A stretch of 64,000 nt of DNA from Chloropicon primus (Eukaryota > Chlorophyta > Chloropicophyceae > Chloropicales > Chloropicaceae): positions 1 through 64,000 of the forward strand of contig CP060760.1 in the NCBI GenBank assembly GCA_023205875.1. The letters run 5' to 3'. A model generated the notes under the pieces. That model saw only the letters and a program-made list of their open reading frames with translations, was not told where the DNA came from and did not search any database. Positions 18,677 through 29,290 of the stretch are shown one piece after another (positions within the stretch are counted from its first letter, which is position 1; each line of letters starts with the position of its first letter). A program made the position numbers and the translations under genes.

Positions 18677-19972
18677 CTAGGTCCCCTGTCCCCTGAAATC
18701 CGCGAGGTTCTGGACGAGCTCCGACGGCCAGAGCCTCGCCGTGACCTCCCGCTCTGTGTACAAGACGCACGGCGAGGAGCTTCCACCCAACCCTGGGATT
18801 CCCGCGTCGTCGCAAGGGATCTGGGTCCCCGATTCGAAGTCCTCGCAACGGTTGTCGGTCACCAGGGCCTCCATGTCCAGCATTCTTTGGGCGGCGCGGT
18901 TGACGGCGAGCTTGACCTTGTTGTTGGGGCGCGACGGAGGGGGAGGGGGGTGGCTCACGCAAAGCTGTTTCCACTCGAGCTCCGCCTTTCCCCCGAAGCC
19001 GTTGCCGTAGAGCGCGGCCACTTGGGCAGCCCGCGCGTCCCAGAACTGGGGGTAACCCCTGTCCCCCGGGTCTGGCCCCTTGTCCAACCCCTGCAAAACC
19101 TTGAGGGCGCCCTCTCGGTCACCGGCCCCGTATTTCGCCAGCGCCAGGTTCAGCTGGGCGCGCTGAAACATGGTCGGTGCCCCGCCGCGGAGCCCGGACA
19201 GGGTCCAGCCCCGGGGCACCTCCTCCACGTCGAGGCCCGACGAGGCGTTGACCGCCAGGACCCCCAGACACTTTGTGAACGCCACTTGCGCCTCCTCCCA
19301 GCGACCCGTCTGGCCGAGGGCGATGCCTTGGCCGTCCAGCGCGAGGGCGACGGCCATCTCTCGCGAGTTGCACACTGTGCAGTTGGCCGAAGCCTCGTAG
19401 AAGACGAATTTCTGGCCACCCCCTCCTTTGTAGCCTTCCAGCAGCCCGACCGCCCTTTGGAAATCCTTGTCGGCGTCCTCCCAGCCCTTTGCGCCGAGCA
19501 GGGCGTTCCCCCTCGCCACGAAGCACGACGCCAGTATTCCCTGCACCCTGTCCGCGTCCCCCGCCTGGCCAACCAAGCTCCCTCTCAGCCTCTCAGCCTT
19601 GGCCACTGCCTGATCCAGGAACTCCACCGCCGTGTACGGATCCCCCTCGAGCCGACCGTACTTGAGCAACTTGCTGATCTCCCCCTCGACCTTGTCCTGC
19701 ATGGCAGCAGCAGCAGCAGCAGCAGCAGCAGGTTTTTCTTCCCTCGCCGCCACAAGGAGCAGCATACCGCTGGCGAGGAACCCCCTTCGCTGCCACTGCC
19801 ACCGTCGTCGGCATTGCCCTCCTCCCCCTCCTCGTCCTCGTCGCGTGGTGTCACAGTCACAGGTGGTGGTGGTCGTGGTGTCCCCCCTCCTCCTCCTGCT
19901 GCTGCTTGGGGTGGTCACGGAGGACGCCTGGGTCCTCTTCTGCCCCGCCATCGTCACAACGCCGACCCCCAT
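18677..19972 (-). CDS. TPR-repeat protein, probably thylakoid lumen
   Basis: A 431-aa protein with an N-terminal targeting region: a Thr/Arg-rich stretch, then RRGFLASGMLLLVAA, a twin-arginine motif plus hydrophobic core, typical of Tat-dependent thylakoid-lumen import. A GCA/CAG run encodes poly-Ala just after it (plus strand 19708-19731). The body has TPR-like helix pairs: ARGNALLGAKGWEDADKDFQRAVGLLEG, then GQGIALGQTGRWEEAQVAFTKCL, then AQLNLALAKYGAGDREGALKVLQGL. Plant lumen TPR proteins often assist photosystem assembly. The specific role here is unknown. First in-frame ATG is 19972; ATG 19951 is an alternative. Convergent with the upstream gene (163-bp spacer). Confidence 0.82.
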   Translation of the reverse strand: MGVGVVTMAGQKRTQASSVTTPSSSRRRRGDTTTTTTCDCDTTRRGRGGGGGQCRRRWQWQRRGFLASGMLLLVAAREEKPAAAAAAAAAMQDKVEGEISKLLKYGRLEGDPYTAVEFLDQAVAKAERLRGSLVGQAGDADRVQGILASCFVARGNALLGAKGWEDADKDFQRAVGLLEGYKGGGGQKFVFYEASANCTVCNSREMAVALALDGQGIALGQTGRWEEAQVAFTKCLGVLAVNASSGLDVEEVPRGWTLSGLRGGAPTMFQRAQLNLALAKYGAGDREGALKVLQGLDKGPDPGDRGYPQFWDARAAQVAALYGNGFGGKAELEWKQLCVSHPPPPPSRPNNKVKLAVNRAAQRMLDMEALVTDNRCEDFESGTQIPCDDAGIPGLGGSSSPCVLYTEREVTARLWPSELVQNLADFRGQGT

Positions 19973-20506
19973 CCCGACGCACACACCGCACGCCCCGCTC
20001 GAACCAGCTTACCACCACAACCTGATGGGTTTGGTTGATGGGTTGGGATGCGTTGGGGATGGATTATTCAGCTGATTGCTCTGTCTGTCTCTCTCTCTCT
20101 CTCTGTGGCTCTGCCTGTCGTGTCGCGTGTTGTGTTGTGTTGTGTTGTGGATGCCTTGGTGGCAAGAGGCAGATGCAGAGGACTCGTCCTCGTCCTTGGC
20201 CTCGTCGTCGTCCTCGTCCCCCTCGTCCTCGTCCTCCTCCTGAGCAAGGATGGCTTTGGATTGTGTGGCTCCAAACACCAGCGGCCTGCCACGTCACTAA
20301 AACCTAAGCGAGGACAACGAGGAGGAGGACAACGAGGAGGAGGACAACGAGGACAACGAGGAGGAGGTCGTGCCAAGGAATTCGCGCTGTCATCACCTCT
20401 CTGCTTTTTCTTTTCTTTCTCGCGGAAAGGGAAGAGCCTTGGTGGATGGTTTGTGAAGACCCCGTGAGTGAAGATTGATTGAGTTTGAGGTTGAGGTTGA
20501 GAACGG
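19973..20506. promoter_or_regulatory. Divergent intergenic region with purine minisatellite
   Basis: Between the TPR gene (minus) and a small membrane-protein gene (plus). It contains TGTTG repeats near 20131-20148, GTCCTCGTC runs (20185-20240) and an irregular GAGGAGGACAAC minisatellite (20308-20372). A CTAAAACCTAAG telomere-like word sits at 20298-20309. No gene is supported. Confidence 0.5.
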
Positions 20507-20809
20507 ATGTTGGGTTGTGGGAGTTGCCTTGCTTGCTTCCTTCCTGGACTCAGCAGCCTGTTGGGGTTGTTGGGATGGACGGCGAGCACCGCGGGGGTGA
20601 ACCACTACCACGAGGACCAAGGAACCTTGTTCAAGAGAGCTCTCACGCTCTTGGGCACCCTGGCCCTCGTGGCAGGCCTCCTCCTCGAGTACCTCAGGGC
20701 GTACGGGTCCTCCACATCCACAACGAGTGAGGAGGAGAGCAAGTGCTGCGAGGAGGACGCAGACTGCTGCGACAACGGTAAGGAGGAGGAGAGTGCCAAG
20801 GTGAAGTGA
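20507..20809 (+). CDS. Small membrane protein with acidic Cys-rich tail
   Basis: A 100-aa open frame from ATG 20507 that I do not recognise. It has a hydrophobic Cys-containing N terminus (MLGCGSCLACFLPGLSSLLGL), one clear membrane segment (about residues 45-62, LTLLGTLALVAGLLLEYL) and a Ser/Thr then Glu-rich tail with two paired cysteines (CCEEDADCC). Third positions in the second half are strongly G/C, as in neighbouring real genes, which supports coding. It is convergent with the FAD monooxygenase, with only 30 bases between the stops. Paired cysteines could bind metal or be acylated; this is speculation. Confidence 0.6.
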   Translation: MLGCGSCLACFLPGLSSLLGLLGWTASTAGVNHYHEDQGTLFKRALTLLGTLALVAGLLLEYLRAYGSSTSTTSEEESKCCEEDADCCDNGKEEESAKVK

Positions 20810-20839
20810 GGAACGGCGTTGGGTGGACTACAAGAGACT

Positions 20840-22203
20840 TCAGTTGTTGTCGAAGGTGATGTCGCACAGCCAGTCGTCGTACGGCATGTCCTCGGAGAAG
20901 TTGGAGACGCGGAGGTAGTTGGGGAGGGGGTCGAACTCCACCGGAATGTCTCTCGTCTCGGCGTACGCCTGCATGGCGGTGTGCTGGCTCTTTTGGGCGA
21001 CCAGCTGCACTCTGGGGATCCTCCTCTCCTCGTACTCCCTGAACGCTCTTTGGGAGAGCCCGAAGGTCTTCACGCAGGAGCTCAGCTCCGCGGCGTCCTC
21101 CATCGCCATGTTCACCCCGGAGCCTGTTGGGCGCATGGGGTGAGCGGCGTCGCCGACCAGAGTGAAAGGTCCTCTCGCCGGCTTCCAGACTTTGCCGCGG
21201 AACGGGTCCCTGATGTACACGCCGTGGGTGGTGACCGAGGCCGGCGCCGTCGCCTTGACGATGTCCCTGGCCTCCCGCGGCGCGTCTTGCGAGAAGGAAA
21301 AGGAAAGGGGGAGAGTCAGAGTCAGGACAAACGACAGGGAAAAGGGAGGGCTGGCGAAGGAGTTCGAGGGAACTCACCGGACATGATATCCAGGACCTCC
21401 GCGAGGGCCCTGGCGCCCTCTTGCGCGTTCCCGGAGATGGCCTGGATGGAGGCGCCGCCGCCCCTCTGCCTCGGATCGGCTTCCGTCTTGCTCAGGACCC
21501 AGCAGGCCTCCCCCGGGCCGGTCTCGTAATTAAGCCAATTGTAATTCGTGCCCCTCAAGAGGTGCGCCGTGAAGCACGACCCTGAGTCGAGTTGCGGGTC
21601 GTAAAGCGCACGCCAGATCCTGGTCCCGGCGTAAGTGGGCTCCTCGTCGCCGACGGCGTGCTTCCTGACTCTCGAGAAGTAGCCATCGGCCCCCACGACG
21701 AAGTCGGCGGAGAGGACGTCCTCGCCTTCCACGTCCAGCTCGACCCCGCCGTCCGCGTGCTCCTCCATGCCGGTCACCGCCAAGCCCGGCAGGAGGTCCA
21801 CACCCTCCGGCAAATCCAGCGCCAGAGCGTCGCGGAGGCGCCACCACGGCAAGGAGAGCGGACGCAACCCAAAGCGCTCCTCCCGCTCCTCCCAGAATTT
21901 GGCCCGGCCCGGCTTGGTCTCGTCGACGCCCTTCTCCAAGTCGACGATCCTCGTCCTTCTCGACGAGGCTTTCCTCGTTTCCATCTCCACCATCTTCCCG
22001 TACGCTTCGGGCGAGAGCGCTTGTATGGCCCTCAACCCATTCACCCCGCACACGATCCCCGCGCCCATGGGCGTGCTCAAGTCCCTCCTCCTCTCCAGCA
22101 CCGCGATGCGGGCGGTCGGCATCGCCTTCTTCACTCCATGCGCCGCTGCGAGCCCCCCTGGCCCGCCTCCAATCACACAAACGTCGTAGTGGGTCTTGGC
22201 CAT
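20840..22203 (-). CDS. FAD-dependent monooxygenase (aromatic hydroxylase type)
   Basis: Two exons, 22203-21378 and 21285-20840, joined across a 92-nt GT..AG intron (21286-21377), give 423 aa in frame. The N terminus has the FAD Rossmann motif DVCVIGGGPGGLAAAHG. The middle has DFVVGADGYFSRVRK (the DG motif), and exon 2 has FTLVGDAAHPMRPTGSGVNMAMEDAAEL, the second FAD motif. This is the PHBH/kynurenine 3-monooxygenase/zeaxanthin-epoxidase-like class. The substrate cannot be assigned; no plastid transit peptide or membrane anchor is seen. The start is ATG 22203, directly before the FAD motif; upstream Leu-rich open frame lacks an ATG. Divergent from THADA. Confidence 0.88.
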
Positions 22204-22729
22204 GGCCACCGCCTCTCTGCACCTATGATTGCGATTACGATTGCGAGGCCCACCGCTTGGTGACCCTTCGATGGACAGCACGGCAGAGAGAGAGAGAGAG
22301 ACAAGCAGCAGCAGCAATGGCAGCAGCAATGGCAGCAGCAAGTTGCTCTGGTCTCCACCTCCTGGGCACCAAGAGTTCGAGCGTTACACTGACCGAATTT
22401 GGTCGCCCCAATGTTTCTGAATACGACGTTAATTTACCTGACACAGAGAAAGTAATGTCACATAGTGAACAGCGATCGATCGATCTGGCAGAGAGCAGAA
22501 AGATCAATCCCCACGATCGATCGTTGAGGAGTTCGTCACGTCACGGTGAGACGTCTGTCGTCTGTCGTCTGTCGTCTGTCGTGTTCGTGTTCGTGTTCGT
22601 GTTCGATCGATAGGTTTGATCTCCAGCTTTCCGGGGATACCCATCACGACGTTCAAGGCACTGACCGAAACGAAGGTCTGGTAGCCAACAACTCGCTCGG
22701 GGTTGGCGGCTTGTCGAGGAGGAGGGAGG
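22204..22729. promoter_or_regulatory. Divergent promoter region, FAD monooxygenase / THADA
   Basis: About 525 bases, more A/T-rich in the middle (22380-22470). Contains a (GA)n run near 22286-22302, GGCAGCAGCAAT repeats (22310-22340), several GATCGATC palindromes (22473-22484, 22515-22524, 22606-22613), GTCTGTC repeats (22555-22580) and GTGTTC repeats (22583-22602). No gene seen. Confidence 0.45.
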
Positions 22730-25700
22730 ATGACCGCCAGTCGCCACAATGCGCAGAACCAGCGGCGGCTTCTCAAGGAGCAGGGGACTCACTTCACGGA
22801 GGACTTCGTCGGCAGGGTCGCCGAGGCCGTCGCCGAGGCCACGCCCCGGTCGGAGAGCCTGGCCAAGGAGCTCGAGGAGTTCTGCACCATCGGGAACACG
22901 TACGGCGAGAGGGCCGCACTCAAGACGGTGTGGAGGAAGGTGGAGGTGCTGGCGCGTGAAGGCGACGACGGGGAGGCGACCAGGGAGCAGGCGCGTCGTC
23001 TCGTCGGGCTGCTGGGCGAGATGGTGTTCCTGGAGAACAGCAGGGCTCTGCACAGGCAGCTGTTGTCCAGCGCGGCCAAGCTGCCTGCCCCTTACCTTGG
23101 AGTTTGGAAAGGCACGCTCAGGCGGCACATCGAGCTGGCCTGCGGCAAGGCAGCGGAGTTTGCTGGCCCTGGCGGGGTCGACCCTCTGGGGATCTGCAAG
23201 AACGTCATGAGAGTCTCCAAAGGGCTGATGTCCATGCTGTGCTACAGGGCTTACGACGACGTCCTTGGTTCCACCTCTTTGCTTCTGGTGGAAGCGTTCG
23301 GCCTGGCGCTCAAGCACGTCTGCAAGCACGGAAACGAGGGGAAGATCGTTGCGCCCCTGTACGTCGAGCTTTGTCAGGAGACTGTCAACGTCCTCCACAG
23401 CCTTGTGCAAATGCACCACGCCAAGCTGGAAACCAACCGAGCGTCGTGCCTCGCGATGCTGAGGGCGTGCCTCGACTGCCTGCACTCAGAGGTAATGCCT
23501 AGGGACGTGATGGTCGCGGCCGCAGTCACGATCTGGACCTACATGTTCAAGGACTCGGTGGATCCTCGGCTCGCGGCGCTTTGGGCGGCCAACTCCGTCT
23601 TCGTCGAGAGGAAGGAGGGGGGGCAGGGCCAGGGCACGCGCTTTGTGCTCGAGGACGGGAAGGATCCTTCCCCGGGGGTGTCGCCGGTACACGAACTTCT
23701 GCGCGAGAGCAAAGTCTCCTTTGAGGACGAGGTCGCGTCCATGAACGAATTCGGTACCCTTTGCTGCCTCAGAGGGCTCTTGTCCGTGCTCCCCACCGCG
23801 TCCTATGGCGTGGTTCTCGGGCAAAGCAAAGGAACTGGACTCAGCAGGTGGTCCGTCATGATGGACGGTATAATCCCACTGGCGACAAGGGCTGTGAATG
23901 GCGCAGGGGACTCGCACACCAGGTACCACGCCCTCTGCATACTAGACGTGGCTTTGAGGCACTGGTGCCAGTTTCTGAGGGAGAAAATCGATAGCGGCAG
24001 GGCAGAGGCCGAGGAGGGGGACGACGTGCCTTGCGGCATATTTGATGAGAGCGACGGGGAGAGCGAGGCGGTGGTGGAGGATGGGAGGGGGGCGTGTGGC
24101 ACGACAGAAGCGGACGAGGCTTCCGCCCGCGCGGGAAGCGAGTCGAATCAAAGTCAGATGCAAGTGGTGGCCACCAAAGTCATGCTCGAGCTCGTAGATT
24201 TGTTGAGCAGTTCTTGGGCAGACCCTCTCCCGCTTATAGTGAGGACGTCCCATCTCTGCTTTCGGACTCTCGTCGACGTGCACGAGCTGCAATGCCACCT
24301 CCTCGCTGAGAACATGCACGTGCTCAACCACGACCTTTGCAAGCAGATCTTCTCCATGGGCTTTCACAAGAAGGGGATCTATTCGCCCCTCACCCACCTC
24401 GTGAACAAGGTGGGGTCCAGGGAACTTTTGGTTCTGTCTCCAAGCATTTTGACCAACACATTTGAGACCGCGAGTGAGGCGGATGACTCGACGTGCACCG
24501 CGGCTGCTGGATTCATGAGGGTGTTCCTGAAAAAGCTGTATGAGGAGACCCACTCGCTTTCGAACTGGATGGATGTCTGGGAGGTGCCCTTGATTGAGGC
24601 CCTGCAAGGGAGAGGCAGTGCGATGAGGGAGAATGTCGCTATGTACATGCTTTCCCTCCCTCTCCAGATCGAGCCTCGCTCGTTGCACTGTCTGCTCGCG
24701 TCCATGCTGGATGGCATGAAAGATTCTTGGTCCATGGAGCAGGTCGCCGCTTTGGTGGCCGTGCTCAAGACTGCGAAGAAGCTTAACTTGATCGGGAACA
24801 TCGACCACGTGGTGGAGTGCCCGGAAGGCATGAGAATAGAGATGAACCCCAAGATCTTAGAGAGCGCGGTCTTCTCCTCCCAAGAGGTGGTGAGGATCAA
24901 CATGATCGAGCTGCTGTGCACAAGCTTCAAGAAAGTCGTGCTTCCGGGCAAGGCGGAGCTCGAGCTGTTGAAGCTGGCCATTCCTTTGAACTTGACCTGC
25001 ACGATCCAGGGGTTCAAAGGAAGATTTGAGACGCTCATGAGAAGATTCTTTGAAAGGGTTCACATCGCGATCCGGTCCATAAAGCACAAGCACCTCTCGA
25101 ACGAAAGGAGGAGGAAGGCCAGAGGGGTCGAGGCGCCGGACGTGCCAGCAGATGAGGACCGCGACCACGAGCTGGAGATGATCGAATTAACCTCCGCCTT
25201 CTTGTTCTGGCTGAGGGACTTCTTGGTGTCGTGCATGTATCCCGGTGCTCCTGTTGCAAGGAGAGGCCTCGCCTTGAGCTTGTTGAGGGCCTTGCTCAAA
25301 GTTTTCCTGAACCCCCAGAAAGGCGTGGACGGTAGCATTGTTTCGCATGACACCTTCTCGCCATTGCAAGACGGCCCCATGGTTCGCAGCGGGACCATCA
25401 AAACCCTGATCTCAAACGTCGCGGACAGTTGGGACGACATCAGGGACTGCTCATCAGACATACTCTGCCTTCTGCCTTCTCCTCTGCCCGGGTTATCGGA
25501 GGAAGCAGATGTCGCGACCGTGCTTGAATTTGCGAAAGGCCTTCTCCTGAGCGCCCAGGTCAGGGAATCCGATGCTGGGGCTTCCCTGATACGCACCATT
25601 GTGAAAAAGTACGTTATGGAGATGGGTTGGGAAGTAAGGATTCACCCAGAGGTGCGGGTGAAGAAGTGCGATGAGGTCGGGGGGGGACGCAGGAAAAGGG

Positions 25701-28700
25701 GGCCATACAAGTCGAGCAAAGAATGTGAGATCTTAGAAAGCACCCTGATGCTGGTGCAAGAGTCTTTGGAGAGGGCTGAGCAGAATCTGTACAAGTCCTG
25801 CCTGAACGGCCTGGCCCACGGGGGCTTGCTTTTCGCGCGATACCTTCTCGAAGATTTCGAGAAAGCTGGCAGCTTGGGTTCACTGAAGGAGAAAGTGGAG
25901 ATGGCCAAGGGCATCTTTGAGTGCGTGCTGAAAGCTACCAAGGTCTCTGTCTGGGCAGTGTCCCAGCAAGACGAGCTTAACGTGCAGGCGGCAGAAGCAG
26001 AGGGGGACATTTCTGCAAACAGCGAAGAGGGCGACGCTATCGCGCCGGTGGCCAGGGTCATCATAAATGGCTCCTGGCTCACAATCAAAGAAGTGAGCCT
26101 GGTGACCGGCCGGATCGCGCAAATACTGACAAAGTATCAGGAGGGGAGCCGGGATAACAAAGTTGTCATCGAATCGCATGATCTGGTGAAAGAGCTGGGC
26201 AACAATCTCATTCACATTCTGGAGAAGGTCAAACACAACGGAAGTGTGGAAAAGGCTCACCTTGGCTTGATGTCTTTGGCAAGGCCGCTCCTGGCAGACT
26301 CGAACGAAAGCTTGAACACCCTTCCTTACAAGTGGCTGGAGCAGTTGAAAGCCTTTGACACCAGACCTGGTCAGACGGGGTCAGACATTGTGAGGAGAAG
26401 TGCGGGCCTTCCCTTCACCCTCGTTGCGCTCGCGAAGTCCGAGCCCAAGGAACTTCCAAAGAAACTTTTGCCGATGGCAATGAAAAATTTTATGGACATT
26501 GCCATGGGAAAGGGAGAGACTCAGGAGTACATCCCTCGCGTGCACGCTCTGAACATGCTGAGCAAGGTCTTCAATGACAGTGAGCTCGCGACGGACACGA
26601 GTGGATTTTTTGTGGAAGGCCTCAAGCTTGCTATCGTTGGGTTTGGGGATTCTCATTGGGAGGTGAGAAATGGGGCGAGCCAGTTGTACTCCACCCTAAT
26701 CGTTCGCATGGTTGGATTCAAAAACGTCTGGAAGATCGAATCATCAAGGCGCGCCATTACAAGCAGCGAGTTTTTCGACAGGTTTCAGGTGCTGCACCCC
26801 TTCTTCATGTCGGAGCTCTCGACCGCTGTGAGTGAGCTGGAAAGGAGGGACGAGGAATCACAGCAGATCGTTCCAGCAACGCTGGTGCACCCGAGCCTCC
26901 TTCCGATTCTTGGTGTTTTGTCCAGGCTTGACTGCAGTCTTCACAACAAGTACACGGCGTCTGTTGACGCTCTCTCGCCAAGGCGGCTGGCGCCGCTTGT
27001 GCAGAGGTGTTGCAATGCCCAGTCCTTGGCCCTGCGAAACCTCGCAGCAGATTCCTTGGCCCCTTTGATTGCGCCGGACGAAACTCCAGGCATGTGGCTC
27101 GAGCTGGTGGGAAACGTTGTTCGCATCCAGGAGGGGGAGATGACGATGGGCGTCAGGAAACCAAACGTGCTGCACGGAACTTTGAGACAATTGCACATTC
27201 TGATCAAGCGGAACGTCAAAGCCCTGGGGGACAAGGATCTCACAGCCATGCTAGATGCCGTGCTGTCGAGCTACGACACGCTCATAGGCTGCTCGAGGTG
27301 GGACCGGAATCCTTGCCCTTTCGTGCGCTCAGAGGCGGTCTCTGTGATGTCTTTGGTCGTGAACTTTGTATTGGGGGAGGCCGCGAAAAGCAATTCTTGC
27401 CCAGACGACGAAAGCAAATCCTTGTGGACAAAGGTGGTTGCGTTTGTCACCGAGAGCACGGGCTCGTTTTCGAGCTGCCAAGATGGGGAGTACGCCTGGG
27501 AGGCCGGGATAGCAAAGTTGGCTGTGGCACTCATGAAGTTTGGAACGATGATGGGGGGCGAGGCCCCGGAACCTTCGCTGGAAAGGATGCAGGGACTCGC
27601 CATCGACCTCCTCTCATCTGCGCACTACGAGGTGAGAGCCGCCACGCTGAAAGAGATCATAAGGTCCTGGGAGGCCCTGGTGCCTCGCGGAATCAACCCC
27701 GCGATCTTGTACGGCAAGGTGAGGAAGATGCTCGAGTCAGAGGTCAACCACAAGGTCATGAGGCGCATCCTTGCCGTCTTGCAGAGATGCAGCCTGATGC
27801 TCGACGACCAGAACCAGCAGCTCAAGGAGGACTTTTTGCAAGTTGCGGTGATATGCTTGAGCATGTCGCAAACTTGCACGCACGAGAAACTCAAGTCGGG
27901 GGCATTGTCTTGCTCTGGCTACTACATGTGCAGGGTCCTGAGACTGAAAGAGATATCAGGCGAGGCCGCAACTGATGATGCTTTTGAGAACGCCCTCCGC
28001 TCTTTGATCGAAGTGGCCTCTGACTTTTGTGAGCCGTGGCAAAGAATTCCTCTGAGGGTGTCTGCATACTCTTGCTTGTTTGGGAGCGGACTCACTCAGG
28101 AGCTGTCCTCGTGGCTGGAAGCCCGCGGGATGCCCACAACACAGCCAATGCACCTTTGTAACATGAGGCTGTGGCAGGTGGCTATTGACATGCTGCAAGA
28201 TGACGACAAGGAGCTGCGCAACAGCGCGGGGCAACTGATCGGGTCCATCTTGGGCAAGCGTGATGTACAGACGACCATAGTGATGAGCAGGTGCTTTGAG
28301 TACCTCACAAATACCTACGGCTCTGACAAGGCGTACCACGAGTTCCTGATCGACGTCATCGAAGGGTGCTTCGAGGCCACAGAGCTCTCTGAAGAGAATG
28401 TCTCGAAGAAGAGATTGTTTGAGCTGGATGAGGATAACTTGCACCAGGAGCGCATGGTTTTGTTGCAGCTCGCATTCCAACAGGTCGATGCCCTCGTTGG
28501 AGGCGGCGGAAAGTCATGCGATAACACCCTTGTCGCGTACTTGAAAGATTGGAGTCTGCCGCAGGTGCCCTCTCTGGAGAACTGCTTTGACAGCAACTCC
28601 TTCTTGGCGTGCTACGTGCTGCTGAACCGCGTACTGCTTGGCCTGCAGCGCGGCATCGTGGACGGTTCCGATCGAAGACTCGATGCCTTGAGGGGCGTGG

Positions 28701-28786
28701 AGGGGAGGAAGCTGCCTCTGCTCATTCAGGCCATGACTGGAAAGATTGTTGGGGGGGAGGAACAGCATTGCCTGGTGTTGATCTGA
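22730..28786 (+). CDS. THADA: THADA / Trm732 homologue, tRNA ribose methylation cofactor
   Basis: A single 6-kb exon encoding 2018 aa of alpha-helical (HEAT/ARM-like) repeats. THADA, called Trm732 in yeast, partners the FTSJ1/Trm7 methyltransferase for 2'-O-methylation of tRNA position 32. Recognisable parts are the DUF2428 core: HELLRESKVSFEDEVASMNE at about residue 320, RRSAGLPFTLVALA at about 1221 (the RxxGLPF hallmark), and GDSHWEVRNGASQLYSTL at about 1300. Start is ATG 22730; an upstream TTG-initiated extension is not used. Third-position G/C bias is weaker than in neighbouring metabolic genes. The length agrees with animal THADA (about 1950 aa). Confidence 0.9.
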   Translation: MTASRHNAQNQRRLLKEQGTHFTEDFVGRVAEAVAEATPRSESLAKELEEFCTIGNTYGERAALKTVWRKVEVLAREGDDGEATREQARRLVGLLGEMVFLENSRALHRQLLSSAAKLPAPYLGVWKGTLRRHIELACGKAAEFAGPGGVDPLGICKNVMRVSKGLMSMLCYRAYDDVLGSTSLLLVEAFGLALKHVCKHGNEGKIVAPLYVELCQETVNVLHSLVQMHHAKLETNRASCLAMLRACLDCLHSEVMPRDVMVAAAVTIWTYMFKDSVDPRLAALWAANSVFVERKEGGQGQGTRFVLEDGKDPSPGVSPVHELLRESKVSFEDEVASMNEFGTLCCLRGLLSVLPTASYGVVLGQSKGTGLSRWSVMMDGIIPLATRAVNGAGDSHTRYHALCILDVALRHWCQFLREKIDSGRAEAEEGDDVPCGIFDESDGESEAVVEDGRGACGTTEADEASARAGSESNQSQMQVVATKVMLELVDLLSSSWADPLPLIVRTSHLCFRTLVDVHELQCHLLAENMHVLNHDLCKQIFSMGFHKKGIYSPLTHLVNKVGSRELLVLSPSILTNTFETASEADDSTCTAAAGFMRVFLKKLYEETHSLSNWMDVWEVPLIEALQGRGSAMRENVAMYMLSLPLQIEPRSLHCLLASMLDGMKDSWSMEQVAALVAVLKTAKKLNLIGNIDHVVECPEGMRIEMNPKILESAVFSSQEVVRINMIELLCTSFKKVVLPGKAELELLKLAIPLNLTCTIQGFKGRFETLMRRFFERVHIAIRSIKHKHLSNERRRKARGVEAPDVPADEDRDHELEMIELTSAFLFWLRDFLVSCMYPGAPVARRGLALSLLRALLKVFLNPQKGVDGSIVSHDTFSPLQDGPMVRSGTIKTLISNVADSWDDIRDCSSDILCLLPSPLPGLSEEADVATVLEFAKGLLLSAQVRESDAGASLIRTIVKKYVMEMGWEVRIHPEVRVKKCDEVGGGRRKRGPYKSSKECEILESTLMLVQESLERAEQNLYKSCLNGLAHGGLLFARYLLEDFEKAGSLGSLKEKVEMAKGIFECVLKATKVSVWAVSQQDELNVQAAEAEGDISANSEEGDAIAPVARVIINGSWLTIKEVSLVTGRIAQILTKYQEGSRDNKVVIESHDLVKELGNNLIHILEKVKHNGSVEKAHLGLMSLARPLLADSNESLNTLPYKWLEQLKAFDTRPGQTGSDIVRRSAGLPFTLVALAKSEPKELPKKLLPMAMKNFMDIAMGKGETQEYIPRVHALNMLSKVFNDSELATDTSGFFVEGLKLAIVGFGDSHWEVRNGASQLYSTLIVRMVGFKNVWKIESSRRAITSSEFFDRFQVLHPFFMSELSTAVSELERRDEESQQIVPATLVHPSLLPILGVLSRLDCSLHNKYTASVDALSPRRLAPLVQRCCNAQSLALRNLAADSLAPLIAPDETPGMWLELVGNVVRIQEGEMTMGVRKPNVLHGTLRQLHILIKRNVKALGDKDLTAMLDAVLSSYDTLIGCSRWDRNPCPFVRSEAVSVMSLVVNFVLGEAAKSNSCPDDESKSLWTKVVAFVTESTGSFSSCQDGEYAWEAGIAKLAVALMKFGTMMGGEAPEPSLERMQGLAIDLLSSAHYEVRAATLKEIIRSWEALVPRGINPAILYGKVRKMLESEVNHKVMRRILAVLQRCSLMLDDQNQQLKEDFLQVAVICLSMSQTCTHEKLKSGALSCSGYYMCRVLRLKEISGEAATDDAFENALRSLIEVASDFCEPWQRIPLRVSAYSCLFGSGLTQELSSWLEARGMPTTQPMHLCNMRLWQVAIDMLQDDDKELRNSAGQLIGSILGKRDVQTTIVMSRCFEYLTNTYGSDKAYHEFLIDVIEGCFEATELSEENVSKKRLFELDEDNLHQERMVLLQLAFQQVDALVGGGGKSCDNTLVAYLKDWSLPQVPSLENCFDSNSFLACYVLLNRVLLGLQRGIVDGSDRRLDALRGVEGRKLPLLIQAMTGKIVGGEEQHCLVLI

Positions 28787-29290
28787 AAGACTAAACAAGT
28801 AATTATATTATTACAATTAGATCCAGTGGAAGGAGCAAGATCCAGTGGAGCAGATCACGCAAGACACAATCCCCTCCCAATCCTCCCTCCCCTCCTCACA
28901 CCATCACCATCACCATCATCATCATCCTCCCTCCTCCTCCTCCTCCTCTCCTCCTTCCTCCTCCGTCCTCCTCCTTCCTCCTCCGCCATCGCGCACGTGG
29001 GTTAAGGTGGATCTGTGGCTGTAGTGCCTTCGGCGACGACGAAGAGACACGAGTCGCGGTGCGGGTGCGGTGTGGCTTCCACGGGACGAGGAGACGAGCC
29101 GTCACGACCAGGGCTCCTCCACGCCTCGTCCTCGTCCTCGTCGTTGTTGTTGTCGTTGTCGTACCCTCATCGTTCAAAACAAAACAAAACAAAACAAAAC
29201 GCAAAACCCATCTCGTTGGGCTGGGCTGGGCTGGGCTCGTGCGCGGTAGTGGTCGTCGTGGCGTGATCCTCGGTCGGTCGGTCGGTCGCC
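28787..29290. promoter_or_regulatory. Intergenic region upstream of the ACT protein gene
   Basis: Includes the THADA 3' end (A/T-rich 28790-28825), CACCAT/CATCAT runs (28900-28925), a CTCCTC run (28928-28988), an AAAAC pentamer array (29175-29205), GGGCT pentamers (29217-29237) and GGTC tetramers just before the start codon (29270-29288). No gene seen. The next gene is on the same strand, so this holds one promoter. Confidence 0.45.
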
